Made by a program: the position numbers and the translations under genes | Assembly (NCBI GenBank): GCA_017550525.1 | Contig: JAFZOU010000110.1 | Coordinates: 1 to 40,112 of the forward strand | From: Bacteroidales bacterium | GTDB taxonomy: Bacteria; Bacteroidota; Bacteroidia; Bacteroidales; UBA932 | Direction: 5' to 3' | DNA length: 40,112 nt | Notes under the pieces: model-generated | The model's database searches: none | Told to the model about the DNA's origin: nothing | The model's input: only the letters and a program-made list of their open reading frames with translations | Shown: positions 17,126-26,300 of the stretch, piece by piece | Layout of the letters: every line of letters begins with the position of its first letter | Numbering within the stretch: the first letter of the stretch is position 1

Positions 17126-18577
17126 TTCCAGAAGCTCTTTCGCAATTTCACAGGCGGCGGTTGCCTCGGGAACTCCGGAGGCCTTGGCCGATGTGAAGAA
17201 CATTACCGCACCTTCCCAATCTTCCTGGAGAGCACATAGTACTCCCTTGGTGTAGAGTGCCACGGGGCTGTCTCCGGCCCTCTTCAGATAGGCTTCGGCG
17301 GCGGTAAGGTTGCCAAGACTCATTGCGGCGTTGGCCGCATTGATATTGACAACGGGGTCATAGGGGTAAATCCTTGCCGCAATCTTGAAGACCTCGTCAA
17401 ACTCATAGGTACCCATTTCATATCCTTGTGCAGCCAGGAAGAACTCCGTGATGCTCAGATTGGCGGGTGCAGTATGAAGGATGCGCCTGGCATCATCAGC
17501 GGTGGTGTAGCTCTTGACGGTATAGCTGACACGGTAATCTGTGCGCCTGAGAAGCGGGAAGATATCTTTAACCATAGCGGCCCACTGCTTGGGATAAGAA
17601 GCCTTGATCTTTGCCTCTTTCTTATCCAGGGCAATGTCGGAATCAATGATCTCAAGGAGTTTATCCTTGGCCGATAATTCAGAAGCCTCCACGGCAGCGC
17701 GGAGACCATCCCAGTTCTCTGCAACGGATTCGGCCTTGAACACTTTATCGTCCAGGAGGGTATCCAGCTTGCTCACGTAGTCCTTGATGGCCTGCGTACG
17801 CGCCTTGGATAGTTTCTCGTTGGTGGCAAGTTTGCCGTCCGGTGATGAATAACCCTTCAGGATAACGTCCGTAATGGTGACGTCTACATCGGCCCTTACG
17901 GAATCTATGGTGGCGCGGATCTTCTCCAGTTCCAGGGCGTTGTCCTTGTAAGCGGGATCCACGGCCGTTTTGCCGGAAGCAAACACTACGTATGCCTCGC
18001 CGGAGATGTCACGCTGCTTGACGGTGGTCTCTGCGGGCGGCAGCACATAGATAAACTGGGGCCGATAAACGGGTTTCACAGGTTCTGGCTCAATGTATGG
18101 CATGGTGACGCTATTCACCGGGACGCCTTTTACGGTCTCCCCTTCCTTGCCGCAGCAGCCGCCAACCTCCGCGTCTATGCGGATTTTGGCAAGCTCCATC
18201 CACTCCTGATAGGGAGTGTAAACCACAAAGTGGTAGGGCTTGGGGGCATCTTTCCAGTACCAGGTATGCTCCTCGGCCGAAAAGGGCTCTGAAGTTCTGC
18301 GCTCACGGGCGTAATGGTAGAACCAGCGGCGTCCAAGAAGGGTTGCGATGGGGAAATTGATGTAATTGTCCCCTGCGTAAAGAACCAGGGTATAATTACG
18401 CTGCTCAGTTGCAGAAGGATCTATGTATGAGAAATCCAGATCCATCTGGCCCAGCAGGTCTGTTCCGTCAAGGACAAACTCCACGTTGGATACAGCCACG
18501 TCGTTGGAATACTCCTGTCCAAAGGCCAAAGCGCCGCCAAGCAGCGCGAGGCAAATTGTGATAATTGTCTTTTTCAT
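17114..18577 (-). CDS. DUF3868-type protein with OmpA-like domain (fimbrial accessory)
   Basis: A 487-residue exported protein with signal peptide KKTIITICLALLGGALAFGQ. The N-terminal part (20-180) resembles DUF3868, a family found beside fimbrillin genes in Bacteroidales. Residues about 190-275 look like an OmpA C-terminal peptidoglycan-binding domain (VVFASGKTAVDP, then GYSSPDGKLATNEKLSKARTQAIKDY). The C-terminus (about 390-487) has helical, TPR-like Asn/Ala repeats. It would sit in the periplasm or outer membrane and help assemble or anchor surface fibres. It is the last gene of the amylase/fimbrillin operon, three bases after the DUF3575 gene. Family calls are from memory of typical neighbours. 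Confidence 0.8.
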   Translation of the reverse strand: MKKTIITICLALLGGALAFGQEYSNDVAVSNVEFVLDGTDLLGQMDLDFSYIDPSATEQRNYTLVLYAGDNYINFPIATLLGRRWFYHYARERRTSEPFSAEEHTWYWKDAPKPYHFVVYTPYQEWMELAKIRIDAEVGGCCGKEGETVKGVPVNSVTMPYIEPEPVKPVYRPQFIYVLPPAETTVKQRDISGEAYVVFASGKTAVDPAYKDNALELEKIRATIDSVRADVDVTITDVILKGYSSPDGKLATNEKLSKARTQAIKDYVSKLDTLLDDKVFKAESVAENWDGLRAAVEASELSAKDKLLEIIDSDIALDKKEAKIKASYPKQWAAMVKDIFPLLRRTDYRVSYTVKSYTTADDARRILHTAPANLSITEFFLAAQGYEMGTYEFDEVFKIAARIYPYDPVVNINAANAAMSLGNLTAAEAYLKRAGDSPVALYTKGVLCALQEDWEGAVMFFTSAKASGVPEATAACEIAKELLEFGK

Positions 18578-18580
18578 AGC

Positions 18581-19159
18581 CTAGAACAGATAAGAGAACG
18601 TGACTGCAAGCCTTGTGGGGCCGACATAGTCAAACTTGGAACCCTGGAGGATGCGTACCCCGTCGGAGTACTCATCTCCCTTTACGAACATATAGCCAAG
18701 TCCCATCTCAAGCTCCAGGTTCCAGTGCCGGGAGATGATGAAGTCGTAGCCGAAGCCCACGCCTCCGCCAAGCATTTTGGCATTCTGGAGGTAGAAAGTC
18801 TTGAGATTGGGGAACTTTTCATAGTACTGGCTGAAGTCCCAGAAACCGCCGACACTTGGAGTATAACCTCCAATGGCGTGCGCGTCTACGAACCATCCGC
18901 TGAAACGGTCACAGAACCAGTAACGGAGTTCCGGCTGAACAAGAACGTGTTGAAGGCTCATTTCAGCGGGCTGCCACCAGTTGACGCTACCGCTTACTTC
19001 TGCACTCCAATGCGGGGCAAATCCCCATTCTACGGCCAGGTTCACGGACATTGTTGCGTCGTGAAGAACGTTGGTCTTGAGGGCCCAGCGGTTCTGGGCC
19101 CCCAGGGTTCCAACGGATATGAGAGCCGCAATCAATATTGCTATAATTCTTGCTTTCAT
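18581..19159 (-). CDS. DUF3575 outer-membrane beta-barrel protein
   Basis: A 192-residue protein with a cleaved signal (RIIAILIAALISVGTLGAQ). After it come alternating amphipathic strands, with WALKTNVLHDATMSVNLAVEW, PELRYWFCDRFSGWFVDAH and an aromatic C-terminus TFSYLF, as expected for a small outer-membrane barrel. It resembles DUF3575, which commonly pairs with DUF3868 proteins in Bacteroidales fimbrial loci. The next gene follows after three bases. Likely role: outer-membrane component of fibre assembly; this is inference from context. Confidence 0.82.
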   Translation of the reverse strand: MKARIIAILIAALISVGTLGAQNRWALKTNVLHDATMSVNLAVEWGFAPHWSAEVSGSVNWWQPAEMSLQHVLVQPELRYWFCDRFSGWFVDAHAIGGYTPSVGGFWDFSQYYEKFPNLKTFYLQNAKMLGGGVGFGYDFIISRHWNLELEMGLGYMFVKGDEYSDGVRILQGSKFDYVGPTRLAVTFSYLF

Positions 19160-19171
19160 ATTCAGTACCGT

Positions 19172-20017
19172 TTATTTAATAGGTATTTCGCCGTCATCGG
19201 CCCAGTCTGTTACACTGAGAATGAAGGTACCGGTAAGTCCAACAGTAGCCTTATACGCAATTCCCGGTTCAAGGGAAGTGGCAGTTTCAGGTTTAGCATC
19301 AATGACCAGGCCTTCTTTCAGAGTGACTTTAAGGCCGATTGAACCATTCTGGGGCACCATAATGGCCGTGTAGCCAGTGCCACCGTTTGCCTCAACGGCT
19401 TTGCCAAAAGTAACCTGACCTTTCAGGAGGGCCTCGGGCTCTACATTACCGTCTACAAGGTTCAGTCTCAGGCCCGTCACCACATCTTCGGCAACCACTG
19501 ATTGCACCTCAATGTCCGGAACCTCCATAACCACCACAAGCTTACTCAGCGCGTGCTGGAATTTGAGGTCCACAGCATTACCAGGCCTGGCATCCACAAC
19601 GGCGTAGCGAAGGTCAGAGGCCTGATACGCCGCGTAGGTGCTCTGATCGGTCTGAACGCTGAAGGAGTAATCTATGGCTCCCAGATTTGCATTATAAGGC
19701 AGGTATGCGGCAAAACGCGTTGGCTTTGTCTGGTTCAGTTCCCATTTCACACGATAATCCGTAGACACCTTGCTACCTGTCACCGTACCCTTCACATTGT
19801 AAGCGTTGATGGGTTCCAGGGCAAAGATGCCAATGGCGTCACCGTCTTCAAGGGCAGAGTCGGAGGCTTTGGTGAGATAGCCTGAGGCCGATGCGGTAAA
19901 CACCACATCCTCCCTCATATTATACTTCACCTCCTCCGGGTTCTCCTTGCCCCTTCGGCAAGAGCATACACCCAAGGCGAGAATACCTATTGTGAGTATT
20001 ACAATGTATTTTCTCAT
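19172..20017 (-). CDS. Fimbrillin-family lipoprotein (Mfa-like)
   Basis: A 281-residue lipoprotein with signal RKYIVILTIGILALGVCSC (Cys18 or Cys20). The body matches the Mfa_like_1 fimbrillin pattern: VVFTASASGYLTKASDSALEDGD at the start of the mature fold, then AIGIFAL, a central FQHALSKLVVVM and a closing SVTDWADDGEIPIK. Unlike its two upstream neighbours it ends after the fimbrillin domains and has no carbohydrate-binding tail, so it could be the polymerising stalk subunit of the set. It starts 18 bases after the preceding stop. Confidence 0.82.
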   Translation of the reverse strand: MRKYIVILTIGILALGVCSCRRGKENPEEVKYNMREDVVFTASASGYLTKASDSALEDGDAIGIFALEPINAYNVKGTVTGSKVSTDYRVKWELNQTKPTRFAAYLPYNANLGAIDYSFSVQTDQSTYAAYQASDLRYAVVDARPGNAVDLKFQHALSKLVVVMEVPDIEVQSVVAEDVVTGLRLNLVDGNVEPEALLKGQVTFGKAVEANGGTGYTAIMVPQNGSIGLKVTLKEGLVIDAKPETATSLEPGIAYKATVGLTGTFILSVTDWADDGEIPIK

Positions 20018-20035
20018 AATGGGTGAATAACCTAA

Positions 20036-21979
20036 CTATTTTTGGGTTACATAAAGTTCACCCTTCTTGTCCCCGTCTACATAGAGTTTGAACTCATACT
20101 GGTGGGCAAAGGGCTTGATAATGATATTGGCCGAGGCTTGGTTATTGGGCACAAGATCAATCTTCTGATTGGCCTCAGTGATCTCAAACTCATTGTTGGG
20201 AGCGTCGGGAGCGCCAAACTGTGTATCCCAGCCCTGACCCTTGAGTTTGAACTTGAAGCCGACTTTCTCGGCATCTTCTGCACCAAGGGTTACATTAATG
20301 GTCCAGAGATTTGCATCCTCAGTATCCTGAGTCATAGCGTGCTCTGTGTTCCAGTCATTTGCAAGACCTATCACTGCCCATACATCTCCTTGAGGTTCCG
20401 GAGCGACGGTGGGAGTGAATGTGGCAGGATTCTCAATCACTGCTACGCTCTTGTCGGACTTCAGCTCCAGATAGACTGTGGTCTGTGCTGCCGTAAGGGT
20501 TACAGGGAACTTGAGGTTCAAGGTCTTCTTGTCATCGCTACCGTTTGAGTTAAGGATATAATAGAGGTTATCCTTGTTAAGCGGAGCGGCATCAAACACG
20601 AATGACTTATAGGTCACCTCATTTACAACAACGTCAGTTGCTGCAGGAGCAGCACCGGGCCATTCAGTAAGGCTCTGGGAGTCTACTCCTGCCTCAAGCC
20701 ACATATGAAGGTTAAGGCTTTCCCAACCTGCGCCATCATAGACGTTTACAGTAAGTTTGCCGGTTTCTGCGGGCTGGGGATCTTCACCGCCACCGTTGGC
20801 AGTTACTACAAACCACTTGGTATCAGGAGCAAAGAAGAGGTGATACTCGCCAGCGGCAGCAAGGACAATGTTCTTAGCACTGGGATCATCAGATAGATAA
20901 TTGCTATTATCACCAAAATCACCTAATCCATATGTATCACCCCAATCGGGTTTCATACCTACCCAGGTATCACCGCATTTGAGCTTGAATTCATCGCCGG
21001 CAGCGTATGTGATGTCTGCGCTCCAGTTATGATACTCATCTTCTATCATATTGATAACTGCGGGATTATCCCAGGTGTTTCCGTTAAGTTTACCGATTAC
21101 AATCCAGGAGTTCTCCGGATCTACGGGAGCATCCTCAATCTCGGGATCACCAAATACAAGGGCTTCGTCGTCAACCTCCCAGTCAGATACGGTGAAGCTG
21201 AATTCAACCTGACCTTCCTCTGCTTCAGGAGCAACGGTAAGGTTTGCAGTAGCCTTCTTGCCAGCCTTGAATTCAAAGGCCGATGCAAGTGCGAATACGT
21301 ATGCCTTGCCGTTGGAAAGGCTCACGCGCACCTTGGGACTGGCAGTCTGAGGCACAAGAATGAGCTTGTAGTCATTTCCGTCCTTGGCAGCCTTGATGTT
21401 TGCCATAGAGTTATCCAGGCCGGAAATGGCGGCTGTCTTGAGATCGATGGTAGCGCCAAGGGCCACACCTTCAAATGCTACGGAATTGACCGTAGTGTTC
21501 TCTACGGTGTTGGTGACCTTGAATACAACCTTTGAAAGGGCGTGCTTGAAAGCAAGCTCCACGGCATTCTCTGTAGGGGCAGTTGATTTGGCAGCCAGCA
21601 TAAGGTCACTCTTTGCGTAACCGGTGCTCTGGTCGGCCTGGACTGCAAAATTATAGGATTGTGCTACATTATCGGCATAAGGATAATATGCAAAGAAGTC
21701 TACTACGCCGTTGTCGCCTTCCTTCCATTTGATAGGAGTTGAAGGGATAAGGCTGGTGCCGGAAACGGTAGCCTGAACGTTTGTCTTACTGATGGGGGTA
21801 CCGGCAAAGATACCAACCTTGTCACCGTTATCAAAAGCGGTGTCAGTAGCCTTAACGGTATAGGTCTGGATGTTGGTGGTAAACCTCACCTCACCGGGCC
21901 GTGCCGTGCGAACTGTTTCCTGCTTGGCGCAGGCTGCAAGAGCCAGAGCCGCTACAAGTATTATTGATATTTTTTTCAT
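20036..21979 (-). CDS. Fimbrillin-like lipoprotein fused to three starch-binding-type modules
   Basis: A 647-residue lipoprotein (lipobox LAAC, Cys17). Residues about 28-285 follow the fimbrillin pattern (VRFTTNIQTYTVKATDTAFDNGD, VGIFAGTP, FKHALSKVVFKV, FSFTVSDWEVDDE). An acidic linker leads to a SusE/SusF-like module (about 290-392, WIVIGKLNGNTWDNPAVINM), a CBM26-like module (about 403-520, VNVYDGAGWESLNLHMWLEAG, then ILNSNGSDDKKTLNL) and a second SusE/F-like module (about 530-647, VWAVIGLANDW). The same module types occur in the amylase at the head of this operon, which implies a shared starch or alpha-glucan ligand. The fusion suggests an adhesive, glycan-binding fibre or tip subunit. Binding is inferred, not shown. 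Confidence 0.8.
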   Translation of the reverse strand: MKKISIILVAALALAACAKQETVRTARPGEVRFTTNIQTYTVKATDTAFDNGDKVGIFAGTPISKTNVQATVSGTSLIPSTPIKWKEGDNGVVDFFAYYPYADNVAQSYNFAVQADQSTGYAKSDLMLAAKSTAPTENAVELAFKHALSKVVFKVTNTVENTTVNSVAFEGVALGATIDLKTAAISGLDNSMANIKAAKDGNDYKLILVPQTASPKVRVSLSNGKAYVFALASAFEFKAGKKATANLTVAPEAEEGQVEFSFTVSDWEVDDEALVFGDPEIEDAPVDPENSWIVIGKLNGNTWDNPAVINMIEDEYHNWSADITYAAGDEFKLKCGDTWVGMKPDWGDTYGLGDFGDNSNYLSDDPSAKNIVLAAAGEYHLFFAPDTKWFVVTANGGGEDPQPAETGKLTVNVYDGAGWESLNLHMWLEAGVDSQSLTEWPGAAPAATDVVVNEVTYKSFVFDAAPLNKDNLYYILNSNGSDDKKTLNLKFPVTLTAAQTTVYLELKSDKSVAVIENPATFTPTVAPEPQGDVWAVIGLANDWNTEHAMTQDTEDANLWTINVTLGAEDAEKVGFKFKLKGQGWDTQFGAPDAPNNEFEITEANQKIDLVPNNQASANIIIKPFAHQYEFKLYVDGDKKGELYVTQK

Positions 21980-21981
21980 AA

Positions 21982-23295
21982 TTATTCAGTTGTTGCTGAT
22001 GTTACATCTCCAAGACGGGTTGCAGTAAGATCATCATCAGTCAGGACAAGACGCCACTGACCCTTGGATGCAAGACGGATATTCTTGCTGGACTGTTCAG
22101 AAGACAGATTCTGATAAGTGTCCTCGCTAGTAAGAGTCCAGTCGTCAGCAGTTGATGTCTGGAAGCCAAACTGGGTAGCCCACCTGTCATCTCCGGTAAC
22201 GCCATTGGTGAAACGACGGAGTTTAAGGCCCTTGCCGGTATCAGACATAGCCTCATCATAGTTGATGTCGATAGTCCAGCTGCCGTTTTGCAGAAGGGCC
22301 ATAGGATAGTCATAATTCCAGGCGGGATATGAGCCAAGGCTCTTGTGGTCGTCATCATAGACGCAGCCCACTACGTGCCAGTAGTTGCCCAGAGTCTGAG
22401 ATGTGCTGCTGTTCACAGGATTTGAAGCAGCATTTCCCCAATCAGTGGTTGAATAGGACATAGAGACGGACTGAAGGTCTCCACCGCCGCCTGATCCTCC
22501 GATGGGAGCAAGAGTAACAGCCGCTGTGGCTACCTTACCGGCAGTGAATGTATAACTGGCAGTAAGGCTGAATGTGTAAACGGAGCCAAGGGTGGTTGTA
22601 ACCACAATGTTGGGCTGGGCAGCCTGAGGCATAACAATGAGCTGATAGACACCTTCTGCCGAGTTGTATGCCAACATATCCTTTGTGTCTTCTGCTTCGG
22701 CAGAAAGGGCTGTAACAGGGCTTTCTTCAGCCACGTTGAATGTTGAAGCCTTGCACTTCATACCGGTGAGTTTCACGGAAGCGATGCCGTCTCCACCCAA
22801 CTGGTTTGTGACATTGATAACAACCTTGGCGAAGGGGTGTTTGAAGTTGAAAACTACACCGCCAACTGTGCTGGGAGAAGCTGTAGCCACGGCAGTCACA
22901 ATATTGTTCTGATAGGTGAATGCGTCTTCATTTGTCTGGTCTGCGGGAATATCATATTCACCGGAAGCGTTTGCCGCAACGTAAGGATAACGTGCGCAGA
23001 ACGTTGTGCTGGCCGTCTGACCCAGACCCCAATAAATAGTGGTGCTTACAGGAGTAAGGGTGTTGCTCTGGCCAACAGCGTACTCCACGTGATTTGCACC
23101 AAGGTCTGAGGCATAGATTGCCACGTTGTCACAATTCTCTTCACCGATTGCGACTGACTTGAATTCGTAAACGTTAAGGTTGTTCATTGAGAACGATACC
23201 TCACGCGGTCCCTGATCCATTGTAGGGGCCGCCTGCTTCTGGCAAGCCACAAGTGTTGCGGCAGCTGCCAAAACAATTAATAGTGTTTTTCTCAT
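21982..23295 (-). CDS. Fimbrillin-like lipoprotein with one SusE/F-like C-terminal module
   Basis: A 437-residue lipoprotein (lipobox LVAC, Cys18). Residues about 30-265 are fimbrillin-like (REVSFSMNNLNVYEF, FNFKHPFAKVVINVTNQ, LIVMPQAAQPNIVV). A Gly/Ser linker (GGSGGGG, about residue 268-275) joins a C-terminal module (about 300-437, YWHVVGCVYDDDHKS, then WTIDINYDEA and WATQFGFQT) like the last module of the neighbouring 647-residue protein. Only two bases separate the two genes, so they are expressed together. With the amylase upstream it is probably a second alpha-glucan-binding surface subunit. Confidence 0.8.
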   Translation of the reverse strand: MRKTLLIVLAAAATLVACQKQAAPTMDQGPREVSFSMNNLNVYEFKSVAIGEENCDNVAIYASDLGANHVEYAVGQSNTLTPVSTTIYWGLGQTASTTFCARYPYVAANASGEYDIPADQTNEDAFTYQNNIVTAVATASPSTVGGVVFNFKHPFAKVVINVTNQLGGDGIASVKLTGMKCKASTFNVAEESPVTALSAEAEDTKDMLAYNSAEGVYQLIVMPQAAQPNIVVTTTLGSVYTFSLTASYTFTAGKVATAAVTLAPIGGSGGGGDLQSVSMSYSTTDWGNAASNPVNSSTSQTLGNYWHVVGCVYDDDHKSLGSYPAWNYDYPMALLQNGSWTIDINYDEAMSDTGKGLKLRRFTNGVTGDDRWATQFGFQTSTADDWTLTSEDTYQNLSSEQSSKNIRLASKGQWRLVLTDDDLTATRLGDVTSATTE

Positions 23296-23329
23296 AACGA
23301 TTTGAGTTTTAGTGATATATTGAATTTGT

Positions 23330-26300
23330 TTAGTTCAATGCAAATACTACGGAGCTGTAACCGGGCATAGTGACATTGTAGCCGCTCACGGTCACCTTGC
23401 CGGAGGAAACCAGAATGTGGCTAAGGTCATTGCCGTGGGCGCTGCGGTCTACGGTTATGGTGTAGCTGGAGAGGTTGTGGAGCACCAGCACTACCTTGTC
23501 TCCGCCGTTCTGATGCATATACCAGCCGGCGATACGACCGTCGTAACCACCTGTGGTTGCATCATCGGGTTCCGGCCAGCCGTCTGCCAGGGCGGGATTA
23601 ACGCTTCTGGCGTAAGCAAAGTGGCGGTAGAGGTTGAGGAGGGACGCATCATCGGCCGCTTGGCTTTCCACGCTGATTGCAGGGGTAAGCATTGTCCAGT
23701 CAACCTTGTTGGAAACGCCCTTTGAAGCCGCACTTGACTTCTGTGGAGTCCAGAGGATGGGCGTACGTACATACTCGTCACCAAACTGCTTGGTGCCCCA
23801 GTAGCCCAGCTCTTCACCCTGATAGATATAGGGGCGACCGGCCGATGTAAGCAGAACGCACGCAGCCAGACGGACCTTGGGCTTATAGTTGCCAAGGGTG
23901 GAAGCCGTACGGTCTTCGTCGTGATTGGCCAGCTTGGGCGTTGAGATTGCATCGGCCCTTACGCCCTTGTGATTGTCCCAGCGGTACCTGAGGGAGCCAG
24001 GGAAATTCTGGCCGTAGCCGGCGCGATAGATTGTTTCTGCGTTCAGGCATTCGCGGAGATCCCACCAGAACTGGAACTCGAACAGGGCGGGCAGGCCCTC
24101 GTAGAACGGGGTGCAGTCTCCATCTCCGGAGAGGACCTCGCCTACCATGAAGATGTTTTCATCGGCCCAACCTGTAAGATCCTGGCGCGCCATGGTAGCA
24201 ACGGAGCCCTTGTAAATCTCATTGCAGGCGCTGTAGAACTTCTTCCAGAAGGTCTTGTTTTCAGGACCGGTCTCATTCTGATAGATGTGCTTCACAGCAT
24301 CCAGGCGGAAGCCGTCCACACCCATTTCCAGCCACTTCTTGGCGCTCTGGATGATAGCCTTGAAGGCATTGGAGTTCTGGCAGTTATCGGCCGGTCCATA
24401 GTTGAAGTCCACAAACATTCCGGTGCCGAACTCCGTGTAATAGTAGTACATGTCTCCGCCTGGCATCACAATGTTTTTGATGATGTCGTTGTTTTCCGTG
24501 GAGTTGTAGAGGACGTGAGGGACGCCAAGCTTAATCTGGTCTCCCATTGAGTTGAATCCCCACTTGCTGCCAAGCGGCCACTCGTCTCCCTTGTTGGTAC
24601 GCACAAGGCATCCCCAGCTACTCTGGAAGTCAAGCACCAGGGTGTACTTGTTGGTTCCGTTGTCCTGGAAGCGGGTAGTTGATGTACCCCACTGGAGGTA
24701 GCGTTCCGGATTGGTACCGGAAGTGACTGTGGGCGTAACACTTGCGGTGGTTTCCGTCACTGTCATAGTAGGGGCGCTGGAATTGGTCCAATCGAGATCA
24801 ATCTTAAAGCGATATTTACCTTCTCCGCCGATTAGCACGGGGAACCACTTGCCGGATTCGTAGTACTGTGTCTGGGCGATCTTGCCGGCGGCAACATCGG
24901 CCTCAGGATTCTTTGACAGGGAGAAATAATCCCAGTAATCGCTCTCCGGGCCCTTCTTTTTAATGTCATTAAACCATTCGCTGTCGTCTCCGGCGTGGTT
25001 GATCACGTAGTCCATATAGATACGGATATTGTGCTTGTGGGCCTCCTGGATGAGCTCCTGGAAGTCTTCCTCCGTACCGTATTTCTTGTTCAGGGAGAAG
25101 TAATCCTTGACATCGTATCCGTGGTAGGACTGTGCGGGCTGAAGCGGTGAGAGCCACAGGCCGGTTACACCCAGCTTGTCAAAGTAATCCAGGCTATGGG
25201 TAAGGCCCTTGAGGTCTCCATAGCCGTCTCCGTTGGAATCCTTGAAGGAGAAGACGTTCACCTGATAAGTTATACCGGAAAGCTTATTTGCAGGGGCCAG
25301 GTTGGGGTCATAATCTCCTGAACCAGAGTATTCCGGCTTGCCCTCGGCCTCATGGGTCCAGGCCGATCCTGCAGGGAGAATGTAGCAGATCTTGTTCTCT
25401 GCTGCAAGGTAGATGTCATAGCTGCCGGGTGCCACAGAGATGTTTGCGCCGCCGGGCTGCATATCAAGCTTGGCGCCGGGAGTTGCCTCGCGGGCATTAT
25501 CTCCCATATTGTCTCCGTAGCCGTAGTTATTGCCCCAGCTGCGGTTCTGGCGGAACTTGAACATATCCCCTGACGCAACGGTGACATCCTTTGCAACTTC
25601 CCAGTAGCCTTCCGTATCCATTGCAAGGTCCATATCCCAACTGGAACCTTCAATTATGCCGATTATGGTCCAGGAACTGGTGCCGAACTTTACAAAATCC
25701 GGGGTAATACCCTTGCCTTCCACGCCGGGCTTCGAAGGATCATCAACCTGGGTCAACTTATTGCCGTCCCACACATAGAAGAGGTTGTTATGGATGGTAA
25801 GGTTGCTCCAGAGGGGATCCTTTTCATCTTTAGCGGGATATTGATCCTTGCCGTTATTGTTCAGGATGAGGTTGATTGAACCCACGCCACTGAAACCGGA
25901 AGCCTCCCAGTATGTCCAGGTGTAGCCGTTAAATTCCTTGGTGCCGGCAGAGTAGGTGCCGGGCCACTGGCCGTAGGGCTGCATTTCGCCTGAACCTACG
26001 TACGCATACATATAGGGTTTTGTCCAAGTGGAGTTGTTGAGGACGTAGATACGGACGTTCTCGTCCTCGTGGCTTTCTGCCTGGGCGTCTCCGTGGGCGA
26101 ATTCATCTCCGGCATTCTCCACATACATCATCATAAACTGAGGATGCAGATATATGTCATATGTGCCTACAGGAAGTGCGAAGTTGTTGTCCATACCGTC
26201 ATCGGCCACATAATACCTGCGGTCTATGGAAGGCTGACCGGCGCCAGTACCAAGGTTCACGGCCCAGCTGTTGTCCTGGCGGAACTTGAACTGCTCCCCT

